64,000 nucleotides of DNA, taken from assembly GCF_003852895.1 (NCBI RefSeq), contig NZ_QUSW01000003.1:186001-250000 (forward strand), given 5' to 3'. The translations under genes were made by a program, and so were the position numbers. Source of the stretch: Rhizobacter terrae (lineage in GTDB: Bacteria; Pseudomonadota; Gammaproteobacteria; Burkholderiales; Burkholderiaceae_C). This document shows, piece after piece, positions 47,188 to 56,242 of the stretch. The notes under the pieces were generated by a model, which was not told the origin of the DNA, did no database searches, and worked only from the letters and a program-made list of their open reading frames with translations. Numbering within the stretch: the stretch's first letter is position 1; each line of letters starts with the position of its first letter.

Positions 47188-48306
47188 TCAGGGCGACTCG
47201 ATGTCGCGCAGCAGCAATTCGAAGGCGGCGCCATCCGCACTGGCGGTGAATCGGGCGCGGATGGGCAGGTGGTTGCGGGTCGGCGCCAGCCAGACCTCCA
47301 CCGTCCGGTCGTAGGCCTTGCGGGGTTCGCGTGTAAATTTGACCGCTTTCCAGATGCCCGAATCGGTGCGCAGGTTCTCGGTGCCGGCGTAACGGAAGAT
47401 CCAGACATCGGCATCGCCGGCCGAACCGGTGACGAACAGGGTCACCTTGCCGTCCGGGGCCGCCAGCCGGGGGTCCGCATTGAGGACGCCGCTGATCTGC
47501 ACCATCCAGCTCAGCCGGTCCTGCGCGCCGGGGATCAGGGGCACCTCCACCGTCGGGCCGGAATAGGTGATCTTGCCCTTGTCGCGCTGGAAGTTGGCCG
47601 CCGCCGTGCCCTTGCGAGAGCGGGTGTCGGTGAAGCGCACCGGGGCGATGCCGTAGGCGTCGATCAGCCCCCCGCTCTGCTGGGTGAGCAGCGTCATGCC
47701 CGCGACGGTGCCGTCCAGGCGCAGTTCGTACTTGTCGCCCGACGGCTTCCAGTTGAGTTCACCCGAGCCGGAGAAGAAGCCACGATTCAGGCTGTAGCGC
47801 ATCTTGAAGGCCGGCGGCAGCACCGTCTTGTAGACCGGCACGGTTTCTCCCTGGCTGGGCGTCGATGCGTTGGCGGCCGGGGCCGCGACCTGGACGACCA
47901 TGTCCGGATTCACCGGGGCCGGCGGGTCGGCGGCCTTGGCCAGCTGGGGAGGCGGCGGTTCGCTGTCGACGGGCACCGGTGTGGGTTCGGGCGGCTTGGG
48001 CGCCGGCTTCGGAAGATCGGGCTTGGCAGGCGCCGGGGTCGGCGTGGGTTTCTGCGTGGGTATCGGAAGAGGCCGGCCTGCCGGTGCCGGGGCGGGCTCC
48101 TGCACCACCGGCACAACCGGCGGCTGGGGCGCCGCGACCGCCCTCACCTGCATGGCCGCCGTCCGGGCAGGCTCGACCTGCAGGTGCAGTTCATCACCCA
48201 TCGTCAGCAGCACTGCGTGGAGGACAGCCGCCGCGGCGAGCGGCACTGCCAGCACCCGCAACCTCGGGTGTCGGCGAGGCGCGGTGCGGGGCGGCTCGGT
48301 GGGCAT
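47188..48306 (-). CDS. DUF3108 protein with TonB-like N-terminus
   Basis: A 372-residue envelope protein. A single membrane segment (about 17-36) is followed by a Pro/Ala/Lys-rich stretch (about 60-135, with PTQKPTPTPAPAKPDLPKP) of the kind TonB uses to cross the periplasm. The DUF3108 domain occupies about 165-370, starting KMRYSLNRGFFSGSGEL and ending FELLLRDIESP. DUF3108 alone is usually a periplasmic protein of about 250 residues, so the TonB-like arm is an addition. The ATG at 48306 gives a signal-anchor start. It is divergent from the FAH gene, with 85 nt between. Confidence 0.82.
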   Translation of the reverse strand: MPTEPPRTAPRRHPRLRVLAVPLAAAAVLHAVLLTMGDELHLQVEPARTAAMQVRAVAAPQPPVVPVVQEPAPAPAGRPLPIPTQKPTPTPAPAKPDLPKPAPKPPEPTPVPVDSEPPPPQLAKAADPPAPVNPDMVVQVAAPAANASTPSQGETVPVYKTVLPPAFKMRYSLNRGFFSGSGELNWKPSGDKYELRLDGTVAGMTLLTQQSGGLIDAYGIAPVRFTDTRSRKGTAAANFQRDKGKITYSGPTVEVPLIPGAQDRLSWMVQISGVLNADPRLAAPDGKVTLFVTGSAGDADVWIFRYAGTENLRTDSGIWKAVKFTREPRKAYDRTVEVWLAPTRNHLPIRARFTASADGAAFELLLRDIESP

Positions 48307-48391
48307 CGGTTCAGGCGGCGGTCGGGCGTCGACGAAGCATCGACAATGGGGGCATCGGACAACAAGGGCGCCAGGAGCGCACCGGGCAGAC

Positions 48392-49456
48392 ATGAAACTC
48401 GCAAGCTACAAGGACGGATCGCGCGACGGACAGCTCGTCGTGGTGTCGCGCGACCTGAGCACGGCCCATTATGCGACTGGCATTGCCACCCGCATGCAGC
48501 AGTTGCTGGACGACTGGAACTTCCTCTCGCCGCAGCTCGAGGACCTGTACCAGACCCTCAACCACGGCAAGGCGCGCCACGCCTTCGCGTTCGACCCCAA
48601 GCAATGCGCCGCGCCGCTGCCGCGCGCCTTCCAGTGGGCCGACGGCTCGGCCTACATCAACCACGTGGAGCTGGTGCGCAAGGCCCGCAATGCCGAGGTG
48701 CCCGAGAGCTTCTACACCGATCCGCTGATGTACCAGGGCGGCAGCGATGACTTCATCGGGGCGTGCGACGACGTCGTCGTGCCCAGCGAGGAGTTCGGCA
48801 TCGACTTCGAGTCGGAGATCGCGGTCGTCACCGGCGACGTGAAGATGGGTGCCACGCCCGACGAGGCGCTGGAAGGCATCCGCCTGCTGATGCTGGCCAA
48901 CGACGTGAGCCTGCGCAACCTGATTCCCGCCGAGCTCGCCAAGGGCTTCGGCTTCTTCCAGAGCAAGCCCGCCACGGCGTTCAGCCCGGTGGCGGTGACG
49001 CCCGACGAACTCGGCGACGCCTGGAAGAAGGGCCGCGTGCACCTGAAGCTGGAAAGCGTGTGGAACGGCAAGCGCGTGGGCCTGACCGACGCGGGGCCCG
49101 AGATGACCTTCCACTTCGGCCAGCTCATCGCCCACATTGCCAAGACGCGCAACGTGCGGGCCGGCAGCATCGTGGGCTCGGGCACGGTGAGCAACAAGGA
49201 CTGGGCGCGCGGGTATTCGTGCATTGCCGAGAAGCGCGCGATCGAGACCATCGAGAATGGCGCACCGAAGACGGAGTTCATGCACTTCGGCGACACCATC
49301 CGCATCGAGATGAAGGGGGCCGACAACATGAGCGTCTTCGGAGCGATCGACCAGAAGATCGTGCCGCTGCATCCGGTGGTGGCCAAGCCGGCGCCGGTGG
49401 AGGAACCCGTTGCCGAACCCGTGGCTGAATCATCCGATGCGGCAGATGCCGAGTGA
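48392..49456 (+). CDS. Fumarylacetoacetate hydrolase (FAH) family protein
   Basis: A 354-residue FAH-family protein, whose members hydrolyse C-C bonds or decarboxylate/isomerise 2-oxo acids with a metal. The fold runs from MKLASYKDGSRDG to a C-terminal metal-site region. VVVPSEEFGIDFESEIAVVTGD carries the conserved E residues, and SIVGSGTVSNKDWARGYSCIAE the late glycine-rich motif. The last 40 residues (VAKPAPVEEPVAEPV) are a Pro/Glu/Ala-rich tail unlike most FAH proteins. The ATG at 48392 gives a family-like start. A TraB/GumN gene follows 7 nt after the stop, so the two are probably cotranscribed. Substrate is unknown. Confidence 0.88.
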   Translation: MKLASYKDGSRDGQLVVVSRDLSTAHYATGIATRMQQLLDDWNFLSPQLEDLYQTLNHGKARHAFAFDPKQCAAPLPRAFQWADGSAYINHVELVRKARNAEVPESFYTDPLMYQGGSDDFIGACDDVVVPSEEFGIDFESEIAVVTGDVKMGATPDEALEGIRLLMLANDVSLRNLIPAELAKGFGFFQSKPATAFSPVAVTPDELGDAWKKGRVHLKLESVWNGKRVGLTDAGPEMTFHFGQLIAHIAKTRNVRAGSIVGSGTVSNKDWARGYSCIAEKRAIETIENGAPKTEFMHFGDTIRIEMKGADNMSVFGAIDQKIVPLHPVVAKPAPVEEPVAEPVAESSDAADAE

Positions 49457-49463
49457 TTGCGTG

Positions 49464-50474
49464 ATGCCCGCGTCGACCTCGATGGCAGTGAACGCGCAGG
49501 CCTTGTTGCGCTGGGCCCGGCGGTTGCTGGGCCTGGTGGCACTGGGCGCAGCGCTTCAGTCGCACGCCGAATCGGCGGACTGCCCGCCCGCGGCCGAGCC
49601 CGTCAGCATGGACGTGGCGAAGCTGGGCGACGCAGCGGACCGTGGCTTCATGTGGCGCATCGACAAGGGCGGGCGCACCTCCTACCTCTACGGCACCATG
49701 CACGTCGCCCGGCGCGACTGGGCGGTGCCGGGCGCCACGCTGGTCAGCGCCATCCGCGCGAGCGACGTGCTCGCGCTGGAGATGGACGTGCTGGACCCGT
49801 CCATCATGAAACGCCTGCTGGCCGCCATGGCCCCGCGCCCGCAGGACGCCCTGGACGATGCGTTGAAGGCGCGGCTGGTCGCGCAGATCAAGGCGGCGTG
49901 CCTGCCGGAACAGATCCTCGGCGTGATGTCGCCGGAGATGGCATCGACCACGCTGGTGGTGATGGCCGCGCGCCGGCAGGGGCTGGATCCGGCCTATGCC
50001 ATCGACCGGTCACTGTCGGAAGTCGGGCATGGCCTGGGCCGTGCGGTGGTGTCGCTGGAGACGCCGGAGCTTCAGATCGCCGCCCTGCGCAGCCGCACGC
50101 ACGCGCAGGCGAAGGAAGCCATCGAGCAGACGCTGCAATCGCTGGAGACCGGCGAGGCCACACCCCTGCTGCTGCGCATGGCCGACGTGTGGGCCGAGAG
50201 CCGCTACAGCGAGCTGGACCACTACGAAGACTGGTGCATGTGCATGTCCACCGAGTCCGAGCGGGCGCTGATGAAGCGGCTGCTGGATGAACGCAATCCG
50301 GCGATGGCGCAACGCATCGATGCGTTGCATTCGAGCGGCAAGCGCGTGGTGGCGGCGGTGGGCAGTTTGCACATGATTGGACCGACGGGCTTGCCGCAGC
50401 TGCTGGCCAAGCGGGGGTACAAGGTGGAGCGGGTGGAGTTCGCGCCGCCGGGGGCGGTGGCGCGGCAGCAGTAG
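49464..50474 (+). CDS. TraB/GumN family protein
   Basis: A 336-residue TraB/GumN (TIKI-like) protein, related to erythromycin esterase-type metal hydrolases. A signal-peptide-like segment, RRLLGLVALGAALQSHAES, ends near residue 37. The domain opens FMWRIDKGGRTSYLYGTMHVARRDW, with the HV motif, and contains DVLALEMDVLDP. It ends VVAAVGSLHMIGPTGLPQLL, with the GxLHxxGxxGL signature. The ATG at 49464 lies 7 nt after the FAH stop; ATG 49482 is an alternative. The protein is exported and may be a protease or esterase. Confidence 0.85.
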   Translation: MPASTSMAVNAQALLRWARRLLGLVALGAALQSHAESADCPPAAEPVSMDVAKLGDAADRGFMWRIDKGGRTSYLYGTMHVARRDWAVPGATLVSAIRASDVLALEMDVLDPSIMKRLLAAMAPRPQDALDDALKARLVAQIKAACLPEQILGVMSPEMASTTLVVMAARRQGLDPAYAIDRSLSEVGHGLGRAVVSLETPELQIAALRSRTHAQAKEAIEQTLQSLETGEATPLLLRMADVWAESRYSELDHYEDWCMCMSTESERALMKRLLDERNPAMAQRIDALHSSGKRVVAAVGSLHMIGPTGLPQLLAKRGYKVERVEFAPPGAVARQQ

Positions 50475-50503
50475 GCCCGCAGCCGCAAGAACTTCCAAAG
50501 ACA

Positions 50504-50526
50504 AGGGCCGCGATCAACGCGGCCCT
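50504..50526. terminator. Bidirectional hairpin terminator
   Basis: AGGGCCGCG, loop ATCAA, CGCGGCCCT form a perfect 9-bp stem, 30 nt after the TraB/GumN stop and about 50 nt from the convergent subtilase stop. It is placed to end both transcripts. Only a short T-rich tail (CGTTCC) follows. Confidence 0.6.
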
Positions 50527-50576
50527 CGTTCCATCAGTCCCCGGCCCTCGTCAGGTCGGTTTCCGATCCATCACCA

Positions 50577-52391
50577 TCACTGCAGCTTCAGCGTGTAGGT
50601 GCCGGTGCTGCCGGTCTTGCCAGCGTAGTACAGGACCCGCACGTAGTAGGTCGCCGAGGACGAACCGGTGTTGGTCGTCGAGGCGGAATCCACTGCGCCG
50701 GTGCCCTTCTCGCTGGACGCCACCTGGGTCGAGCCCTTGTAGATGTACAGGTCGTAGTCGGACGTGCTGTTGGGCGTCAACGTGGCCGTCAGGCTGCCGC
50801 CTGCAGGCACGGTCAGCTTGAAGTAGTCCACGTCGCTGCTGCTGGACATCGTGCCGTTGATGGTCACCGGCTTGGTCACGGCCTGCGCGGTCGAGGTCGA
50901 GTTGTTGGGCTCGACTTCATTGCCCGGCGGGACGACGATGCCGCCGGCCGCATCCACTGCAGCGCTGGCATCGACGATGCCGGTGCCGCACTGCGAGCAG
51001 GTGGCCGGGAACGCACGGGTCGAGCCCTTCAGGCGGGTGGCCACGTCATCGGGCGTCAGCGACGGGTTCTTCGACAGCATCAACGCCACCACGCCAGCCA
51101 CGTGGGGCGTCGCCATCGAGGTGCCCTGGTAGTAGGCGTAGCTGTCGGCGCCCGGCGAGGTCGTGCCCGCGTTGAGCGTGGACAGGATGCCGTTGGTCTC
51201 GCTGGAGCGCACGTCGCCGCCGGGGGCGGCCACCGCCACGATCGAACCGTAGTTCGAGTAGTAGGCGCGTCCGCCGCTGCGGTTCGTGGCCGCCACGGTG
51301 ATCACGCCCGAGCAGCTCGCCGGTGAGAAGCCCGATGCATTGGCGTTGGAGTTGCCCGCGGCCACCACCACCACCGTGCCGCGGCTGCGGGCGGAGTTGA
51401 TGGCGTTCTGCGAGGTCGTGTCGCACGAACCGGAACCGCCCAGCGACATGTTGATCACGCGAGCCGGATTCGGATTGCTCGGCAGGCCCGAGACCGTGCC
51501 GCCCGACGCCCAGATCATGCCGTCGGCGATGTCGGAGGTGTAGCCGCCGCACTTGCCCAGCACGCGCACCGGAAGCACCTTGGCGTTGAAGGCCACGCCC
51601 GCCACGCCGGAGCCGTTGTTGGTCACCGCCGCGATGGTGCCGGCCACGTGCGTGCCGTGCCAGCTGCTGTCCTCGGCGGGCTCGCCGCTGCCGCACTCGC
51701 CGGCAGCCACGGCGTCACCGGGGTCCTTGGCGTCGCTGTCGCGGCCGTTGCCGTCGTTGGCCGTGGCTGCGTCATTGATCATGTCGTAGCCGGGCAGGAT
51801 GTTGGCCGCCAGGTCGGCGTGAGGACGATAGCCGGTGTCGATCACCGCCACCACCACGCCGGAGCCGGTGGACTTGTCCCACGCAGCGGGCAGGTTCAGG
51901 CCGCCGGTGGACTCGAAGTACTGCCACTGCTGGCCGTACTGCGTGTCGTTGGGCACGAACATGGGCTTGAGGATGCGGTCGGCCTCGGCGTATTCCACGT
52001 TGGGGTCGCTGGCCTTGATCTCGCGGGCGATGCGCTCCACATCTGCGTGCGCGAGCCGCCGGTCAAGCTTCATGATGTGCGTGTCGAAGCCGCCCACGCG
52101 CAGCAGCTTCATCTGGACGCCTGCTCGCAGGCCCACATCCTGGGCCGTCTGATGCAAGGTGGCCCGCTGTCCCGTGGTGGAACTGGCCGCCACACCCATC
52201 AAGCCACTGCGGTACTTGATGATGATGCGATCAGTCGGATGGGACTGGGGCGTGCCCGATAGGGCACTTGGCGCTGCTGCCGCACTGAAGGCAGATCCGC
52301 CGGCGCTCGCGGCTTGTGGCCCGAGCAATGCCAGCGAAAGCACGCCGAAGGCGATGGCCGTGAAGCCACGCCGTTCTACGTTCCGGTTCAT
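50577..52391 (-). CDS. Secreted S8 family (subtilisin-like) serine protease
   Basis: A 604-residue secreted protease. A signal peptide spans about 1-30. A propeptide runs to about 145 (I9 inhibitor-like, with VEYAEADRIL). The catalytic domain has Asp 185 (VAVIDTGY), His 245 (WHGTHVAGT), Asn 347 (VAAGN, oxyanion) and Ser 425 (GTSMATPH). The C-terminal pre-peptidase (PPC) domain (about 492-604, NEVEPNNSTSTAQAV ... GTYTLKLQ) is removed on maturation in homologues. AGGAGG lies 8 nt upstream of the ATG at 52391. The 354-nt region to the divergent phaM gene holds a perfect 16-bp palindrome and a hairpin. Confidence 0.93.
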   Translation of the reverse strand: MNRNVERRGFTAIAFGVLSLALLGPQAASAGGSAFSAAAAPSALSGTPQSHPTDRIIIKYRSGLMGVAASSTTGQRATLHQTAQDVGLRAGVQMKLLRVGGFDTHIMKLDRRLAHADVERIAREIKASDPNVEYAEADRILKPMFVPNDTQYGQQWQYFESTGGLNLPAAWDKSTGSGVVVAVIDTGYRPHADLAANILPGYDMINDAATANDGNGRDSDAKDPGDAVAAGECGSGEPAEDSSWHGTHVAGTIAAVTNNGSGVAGVAFNAKVLPVRVLGKCGGYTSDIADGMIWASGGTVSGLPSNPNPARVINMSLGGSGSCDTTSQNAINSARSRGTVVVVAAGNSNANASGFSPASCSGVITVAATNRSGGRAYYSNYGSIVAVAAPGGDVRSSETNGILSTLNAGTTSPGADSYAYYQGTSMATPHVAGVVALMLSKNPSLTPDDVATRLKGSTRAFPATCSQCGTGIVDASAAVDAAGGIVVPPGNEVEPNNSTSTAQAVTKPVTINGTMSSSSDVDYFKLTVPAGGSLTATLTPNSTSDYDLYIYKGSTQVASSEKGTGAVDSASTTNTGSSSATYYVRVLYYAGKTGSTGTYTLKLQ

Positions 52392-52484
52392 CGAAAAACC
52401 CTCCTGAGGTAACGCCGCCGCGGGATTGGGCGGCGCGGGCGGAGACTCTGCGAAAACCGCACGTCGGTCCACTAGGGTAAGTCT

Positions 52485-52500
52485 GGTACTGATCAGTACC
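52485..52500. promoter_or_regulatory. Perfect 16-bp palindrome upstream of subtilase
   Basis: GGTACTGATCAGTACC is identical on both strands. It sits in the 354-nt gap between the divergent subtilase (start 52391) and phaM (start 52746) genes, about 95 nt upstream of the protease ATG. Palindromes of this type serve as operators for TetR-, LuxR- or MarR-type regulators; none of these is encoded nearby. Confidence 0.6.
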
Positions 52501-52599
52501 GAGCCGAAATGGTGCAGTGCAGTGTGATCGGCCCGCCCTCTCTCTCCTCGGTGGCGCGCACCGTTCTGGGTTGCCCAAATTACGCCTGCTTTCACAAGG

Positions 52600-52631
52600 C
52601 CCTGCCGTGACAACTCTGGAAGACGGCAGGG
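52600..52631. other. Hairpin in subtilase-phaM intergenic region
   Basis: CCCTGCCGT (52600-52608) and ACGGCAGGG (52623-52631) form a perfect 9-bp stem with a 14-nt loop. It lies about 115 nt upstream of the phaM ATG, so it could be a leader hairpin or an operator half-pair. No open reading frame of significance is seen in this 354-nt region. Confidence 0.4.
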
Positions 52632-52745
52632 ATTCTTCACCGGTGCCATGAGCATGTGATATTCGCGCGCACAGGGCTCGCCCTGAGACGTGCCGGCCCG
52701 AAGCCCATGCACAATGAAATCGAACCACGAACCCAAGGAGACCCC

Positions 52746-53387
52746 ATGGCCGACGCGCCCGCCTTCACCAAGCTCGTTCCCGGATTCGAATTCCTGCAGG
52801 GCCTGGTGAAGAACGCCGGATCCGCCTTGCCCAACATCGGCCAGTGGGTGGCGCCCACCCTGAACCCGGAAGAGCTGGAAAAGCGCATCGAGGAACTGCG
52901 CACGGTGCAGTTCTGGCTGGAGCAGAACGCGCGCATGCTGGGCGCCACCATCCAGGCGCTGGAGGTGCAGCGCATGACGCTGTCCACGCTGAAGACCATG
53001 AACGTGCAGATGGATGACCTGCGCGATTCGCTGAAGATCCGCATGCCCGGAACGGAGAAGCCGGCAGCACCGGAGGAAGAACCCGAACCCGCCAGGCCAG
53101 CGGCCAAGGCACCGCGCAAGACTGCCCAGGGCAAGGCCGCCCGCCCCACCCTCGCCGCCACACCGCCGGTGGACCCGATGCAATGGTGGGGCGCCCTCAC
53201 CAAGCAGTTCACCCAGCTGGCCACCAGCGCGATGAAGGACACCGCCACCGACGCGGCGAAGAACCTGGCCACCAGCATGGTCAAGCAAAGCTTCGATGCG
53301 GCCGGGCAGACCCTCAAGAAGGCGGTCGCGGTGCCAGCCACGGTGGCCCGCAAGTCCACGGCCGCGCGCAAGCGCAAGAGCCCCTGA
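52746..53387 (+). CDS. phaM: PhaM family polyhydroxyalkanoate granule regulatory protein
   Basis: A 213-residue protein of the PhaM type, known from Ralstonia as a granule-bound activator of PHB synthase that also binds DNA. The N-terminal region FEFLQGLVKNAG and the helical ELEKRIEELRTVQFWLEQNARMLG segment (about 38-72) mediate synthase interaction. The rest is Lys/Ala/Pro-rich and ends in a basic tail, ARKSTAARKRKSP, suited to nucleoid binding. The ATG at 52746 follows AAGGAGACCCC. No phaC is in view. It lies 31 nt upstream of a FIST gene on the same strand. Confidence 0.88.
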   Translation: MADAPAFTKLVPGFEFLQGLVKNAGSALPNIGQWVAPTLNPEELEKRIEELRTVQFWLEQNARMLGATIQALEVQRMTLSTLKTMNVQMDDLRDSLKIRMPGTEKPAAPEEEPEPARPAAKAPRKTAQGKAARPTLAATPPVDPMQWWGALTKQFTQLATSAMKDTATDAAKNLATSMVKQSFDAAGQTLKKAVAVPATVARKSTAARKRKSP

Positions 53388-53418
53388 GGCCGGGGCCTGA
53401 CCTGCCGCTGAGCGAGTG

Positions 53419-54654
53419 ATGAAGCTGTTCCTGCATGCCCACGCGACGCATCCTGATGCGCACATGGCCCTGGCGCTGGCTGCCGCGCAGATCGATGCGC
53501 AGCGCCGCCAGCGCGACGCGATCGTGCAGCCCACGCTGGGCTGGATGTACCTCACCGATCATTTCTCCGTCCAGGCAGAAGCATTGCTGGCCGAGGTGCA
53601 GCAGCGCTGGCCGGGCGTGGCCTGGGTGGGTGCCACGGGCGTGGGCATCGCGGCCAACGGGGTGGAGTACTTCGACGAGCCGGCGGTCTCGCTGATGCTG
53701 GGCGACATCCCGCGCGACCGCTTCCAGCTGTTCTCGGGCGTGAAGCCTCTGTCCGGCTTCGATGCCGCCACCGCACAGGTGCACGCCGACCCCAACACCA
53801 GCGAGCTGGCCGACCTCGTGAGCGAGCTGGCCGACCGCACCTCCAGCGGCTACCTGTTCGGTGGCCTCAGCTCCTCGCGCGCCGACGTGCCGGCCGGGCA
53901 GGCCTGGCCGGCGCGCAACGTGCACATCGCCGACGGGGTGTTCGAAGGCGGCCTGTCGGGCGTGGCCTTCGGGCCTGACGTGGCCCTGGTCTCGCGCGTC
54001 TCGCAAGGCTGCCAGCCGGTCGGGCCGGTGCGGCATGTCACGGCGGCGGAGCGCAACCTCGTGCTCACGCTCGACGACCTGCCCGCGCTCGACTGCCTGC
54101 TGCAGGACATGGACATCAACGAGCGCGAGCCGCGGGAAGCCCTGCCCCGCCTGCGCCAGGCGCTGGTGGGCCTGAGCGATCCGCAGGATGCGGCGCTGTC
54201 GCGCGGCGGCCAGTTCGGCACCGACACCCGCGTGCGGCACCTCGTGGGCCTGGACCCGGCGCGCAAGGGCATCGCCATCGCCGACATCGCACCGGTGGGC
54301 ACGCAGCTCGCGTTCTGCCGGCGCGACGTGGTCGCGGCCCGCCGGGACCTGGTGCGCATCTGCACCGAGATCCGCGAAGAGCTGGAGCCCGAGACGCTGC
54401 CGCTGGAAGCTGCACTGGCGCTGCAAGGCAGCGCCGCGGAGGGCGCCGCACATCCGGCGCGCCGCATCGCGGGCGCCGTCTACGTGAGCTGCGCCGGCCG
54501 CGGCGGTGGACACTTCGGTGCACCCTCGGCCGAGCTGGCCATCGTGCGGCAGGCCCTGGGCGACGTGCCGCTGGTGGGCTTCTTCGCCTCCGGCGAGATC
54601 GCGCGCCACCACCTCTACGGCTACACCGGCGTGCTCACCGTCTTCCCTGCCTGA
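53419..54654 (+). CDS. FIST domain signal transduction protein
   Basis: A 411-residue protein with FIST N (about 30-215) and FIST C (about 225-385) domains, thought to bind small ligands such as amino acids for signalling. Markers are GVAWVGATGVGIAANGVEYFDEPAVS early and GAVYVSCAGRGGGHFGAPSAELA late, ending with FFASGEIARHHLYGYTGVLTVF. No kinase or other output domain is attached, so partners are needed. The ATG at 53419 is used; a GTG immediately precedes it. It follows phaM closely and precedes the glycolate oxidase genes. Confidence 0.88.
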   Translation: MKLFLHAHATHPDAHMALALAAAQIDAQRRQRDAIVQPTLGWMYLTDHFSVQAEALLAEVQQRWPGVAWVGATGVGIAANGVEYFDEPAVSLMLGDIPRDRFQLFSGVKPLSGFDAATAQVHADPNTSELADLVSELADRTSSGYLFGGLSSSRADVPAGQAWPARNVHIADGVFEGGLSGVAFGPDVALVSRVSQGCQPVGPVRHVTAAERNLVLTLDDLPALDCLLQDMDINEREPREALPRLRQALVGLSDPQDAALSRGGQFGTDTRVRHLVGLDPARKGIAIADIAPVGTQLAFCRRDVVAARRDLVRICTEIREELEPETLPLEAALALQGSAAEGAAHPARRIAGAVYVSCAGRGGGHFGAPSAELAIVRQALGDVPLVGFFASGEIARHHLYGYTGVLTVFPA

Positions 54655-54679
54655 ACGCGACACGGCGATTACCTTCACT

Positions 54680-54702
54680 GCAGTCAAAGCGGATTTGACT
54701 GC
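54680..54702. promoter_or_regulatory. Inverted repeat upstream of glcD
   Basis: GCAGTCAAA, spacer GCGGA, TTTGACTGC is a perfect 9-bp inverted repeat, 36 nt before the glcD ATG and 26 nt after the FIST stop. It may be a terminator for the FIST gene without a U-tract, or an operator for glcDEF. The right arm contains a TTGACT that could act as a -35. Confidence 0.45.
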
Positions 54703-54738
54703 GCGGCCCGGCCACATCGCGTTACATTGCTCGGGCCC

Positions 54739-56241
54739 ATGAACGCCCCCTCGCGACTCGACCCCGGCCACACCAACGAACGAGCCCAGCGCCGCGCGCA
54801 GGTGGTGGCCGAACTGGGCGGACTGCTGCCGCCGCATGCCTTGCTGTGGCACAGCGAGGACACGATTCCCTACGAGTGCGATGGGCTCACGGCCTACCGC
54901 CAGCAGCCCTTGGCGGTGGCACTGCCCGAGACCGAGGCGCAGATCGCCGCCGTGCTGAAAGCCTGCCATCGGCTGGACATTCCGGTGGTGGCGCGCGGCG
55001 CCGGCACCGGACTGTCCGGCGGTGCGTTGCCGCACCGCATGGGCCTCACGCTGAGCCTGGCGAAGTTCAACAAGATCCTGGCCATCGATCCGCTCGCGCG
55101 CACAGCACGGGTGCAATGCGGCGTGCGCAACCTCGCCATCAGCGAGGCGGCCAAGCCGTACAAGCTGTACTACGCGCCGGACCCGAGCAGCCAGATCGCC
55201 TGCACCATCGGCGGCAACGTGGCGGAGAACTCCGGCGGCGTGCATTGCCTCAAGTACGGCCTGACGCTGCACAACGTGCTGCGCGTGCGCGGCTTCCTGG
55301 CCGATGGCACGCCGGTGGAGTTCGGCAGCGAGGCGCTGGACGTGCCCGGCCTGGACCTGATGTCCGTGCTCGTGGGCAGCGAAGGCATGCTCGCGGTGGT
55401 CACCGAAGTCACCGTCCGGCTCATCCCGCTGCCGCAGGTGGCACGCTGCATCATGGCCAGCTTCGACGACGTGCGCCACGCCGGCGACGCGGTGGCCAAC
55501 GTGATCGCGGCGGGCATCATCCCCGCCGGCCTGGAGATGATGGACAAGCCCATGACCGCCGCGGTCGACTCCTTCGTGCAGGCGGGCTACGACCTGAACG
55601 CCGCTGCCATCCTGCTGTGCGAGAGCGACGGCGCGCCCGAGGAGGTCGAGGAAGAGATCGCCCGCATGGTGCACGTGCTGCGCGCCAGCGGCGCCACCAG
55701 CATCGCCGTGAGCGCGGACGAAGCCCAGCGGCTCAAGTTCTGGAGCGGACGCAAGAACGCCTTCCCGGCCAGCGGGCGCATCAGCCCCGACTACATGTGC
55801 ATGGACTCGACCATCCCGCGCAAGCGGCTGGCCGACATCCTCATCGCCATCGCGCAGATGGAGAAGAAGTACGGCCTGCGCTGCGTGAACGTGTTCCACG
55901 CCGGCGACGGCAACCTGCATCCGCTCATCCTCTATGACGCAAACGACCCGGACCAGCTGCACCGCTGCGAGCAGTTCGGCGCGGACATCCTGGAGACCAG
56001 CGTGGCGCTGGGCGGCACGGTGACCGGCGAGCATGGCGTGGGCGTGGAGAAGCTGAGTTCCATGTGCGTGCAGTTCTCGGCCAACGAGCGCGAGCAGATG
56101 CTGGGGGTGAAGCGCGCGTTCGATCCGAAGGAGCTGCTGAATCCGGGCAAGGTCATCCCCACGCTGTCGCGCTGCGCCGAGGGCGGCAAGATGCATGTGC
56201 GCGGCGGGTTGCTGCCCTTCCCCGACATTCCCCGCTTCTGA
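54739..56241 (+). CDS. glcD: Glycolate oxidase subunit GlcD
   Basis: A 500-residue FAD-linked oxidase that oxidises glycolate to glyoxylate. The FAD-binding PCMH domain (about 50-225) has VVARGAGTGLSGGALPH and VQCGVRNLAI. The C-terminal cap has the metal/substrate motifs VNVFHAGDGNLHPLI and TVTGEHGVGVEK. The ATG at 54739 is the family start. It is the first of glcD-glcE-glcF, with a 1-nt gap to glcE. No glcC-type GntR regulator is in view. Confidence 0.95.
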   Translation: MNAPSRLDPGHTNERAQRRAQVVAELGGLLPPHALLWHSEDTIPYECDGLTAYRQQPLAVALPETEAQIAAVLKACHRLDIPVVARGAGTGLSGGALPHRMGLTLSLAKFNKILAIDPLARTARVQCGVRNLAISEAAKPYKLYYAPDPSSQIACTIGGNVAENSGGVHCLKYGLTLHNVLRVRGFLADGTPVEFGSEALDVPGLDLMSVLVGSEGMLAVVTEVTVRLIPLPQVARCIMASFDDVRHAGDAVANVIAAGIIPAGLEMMDKPMTAAVDSFVQAGYDLNAAAILLCESDGAPEEVEEEIARMVHVLRASGATSIAVSADEAQRLKFWSGRKNAFPASGRISPDYMCMDSTIPRKRLADILIAIAQMEKKYGLRCVNVFHAGDGNLHPLILYDANDPDQLHRCEQFGADILETSVALGGTVTGEHGVGVEKLSSMCVQFSANEREQMLGVKRAFDPKELLNPGKVIPTLSRCAEGGKMHVRGGLLPFPDIPRF

Positions 56242-56242
56242 A

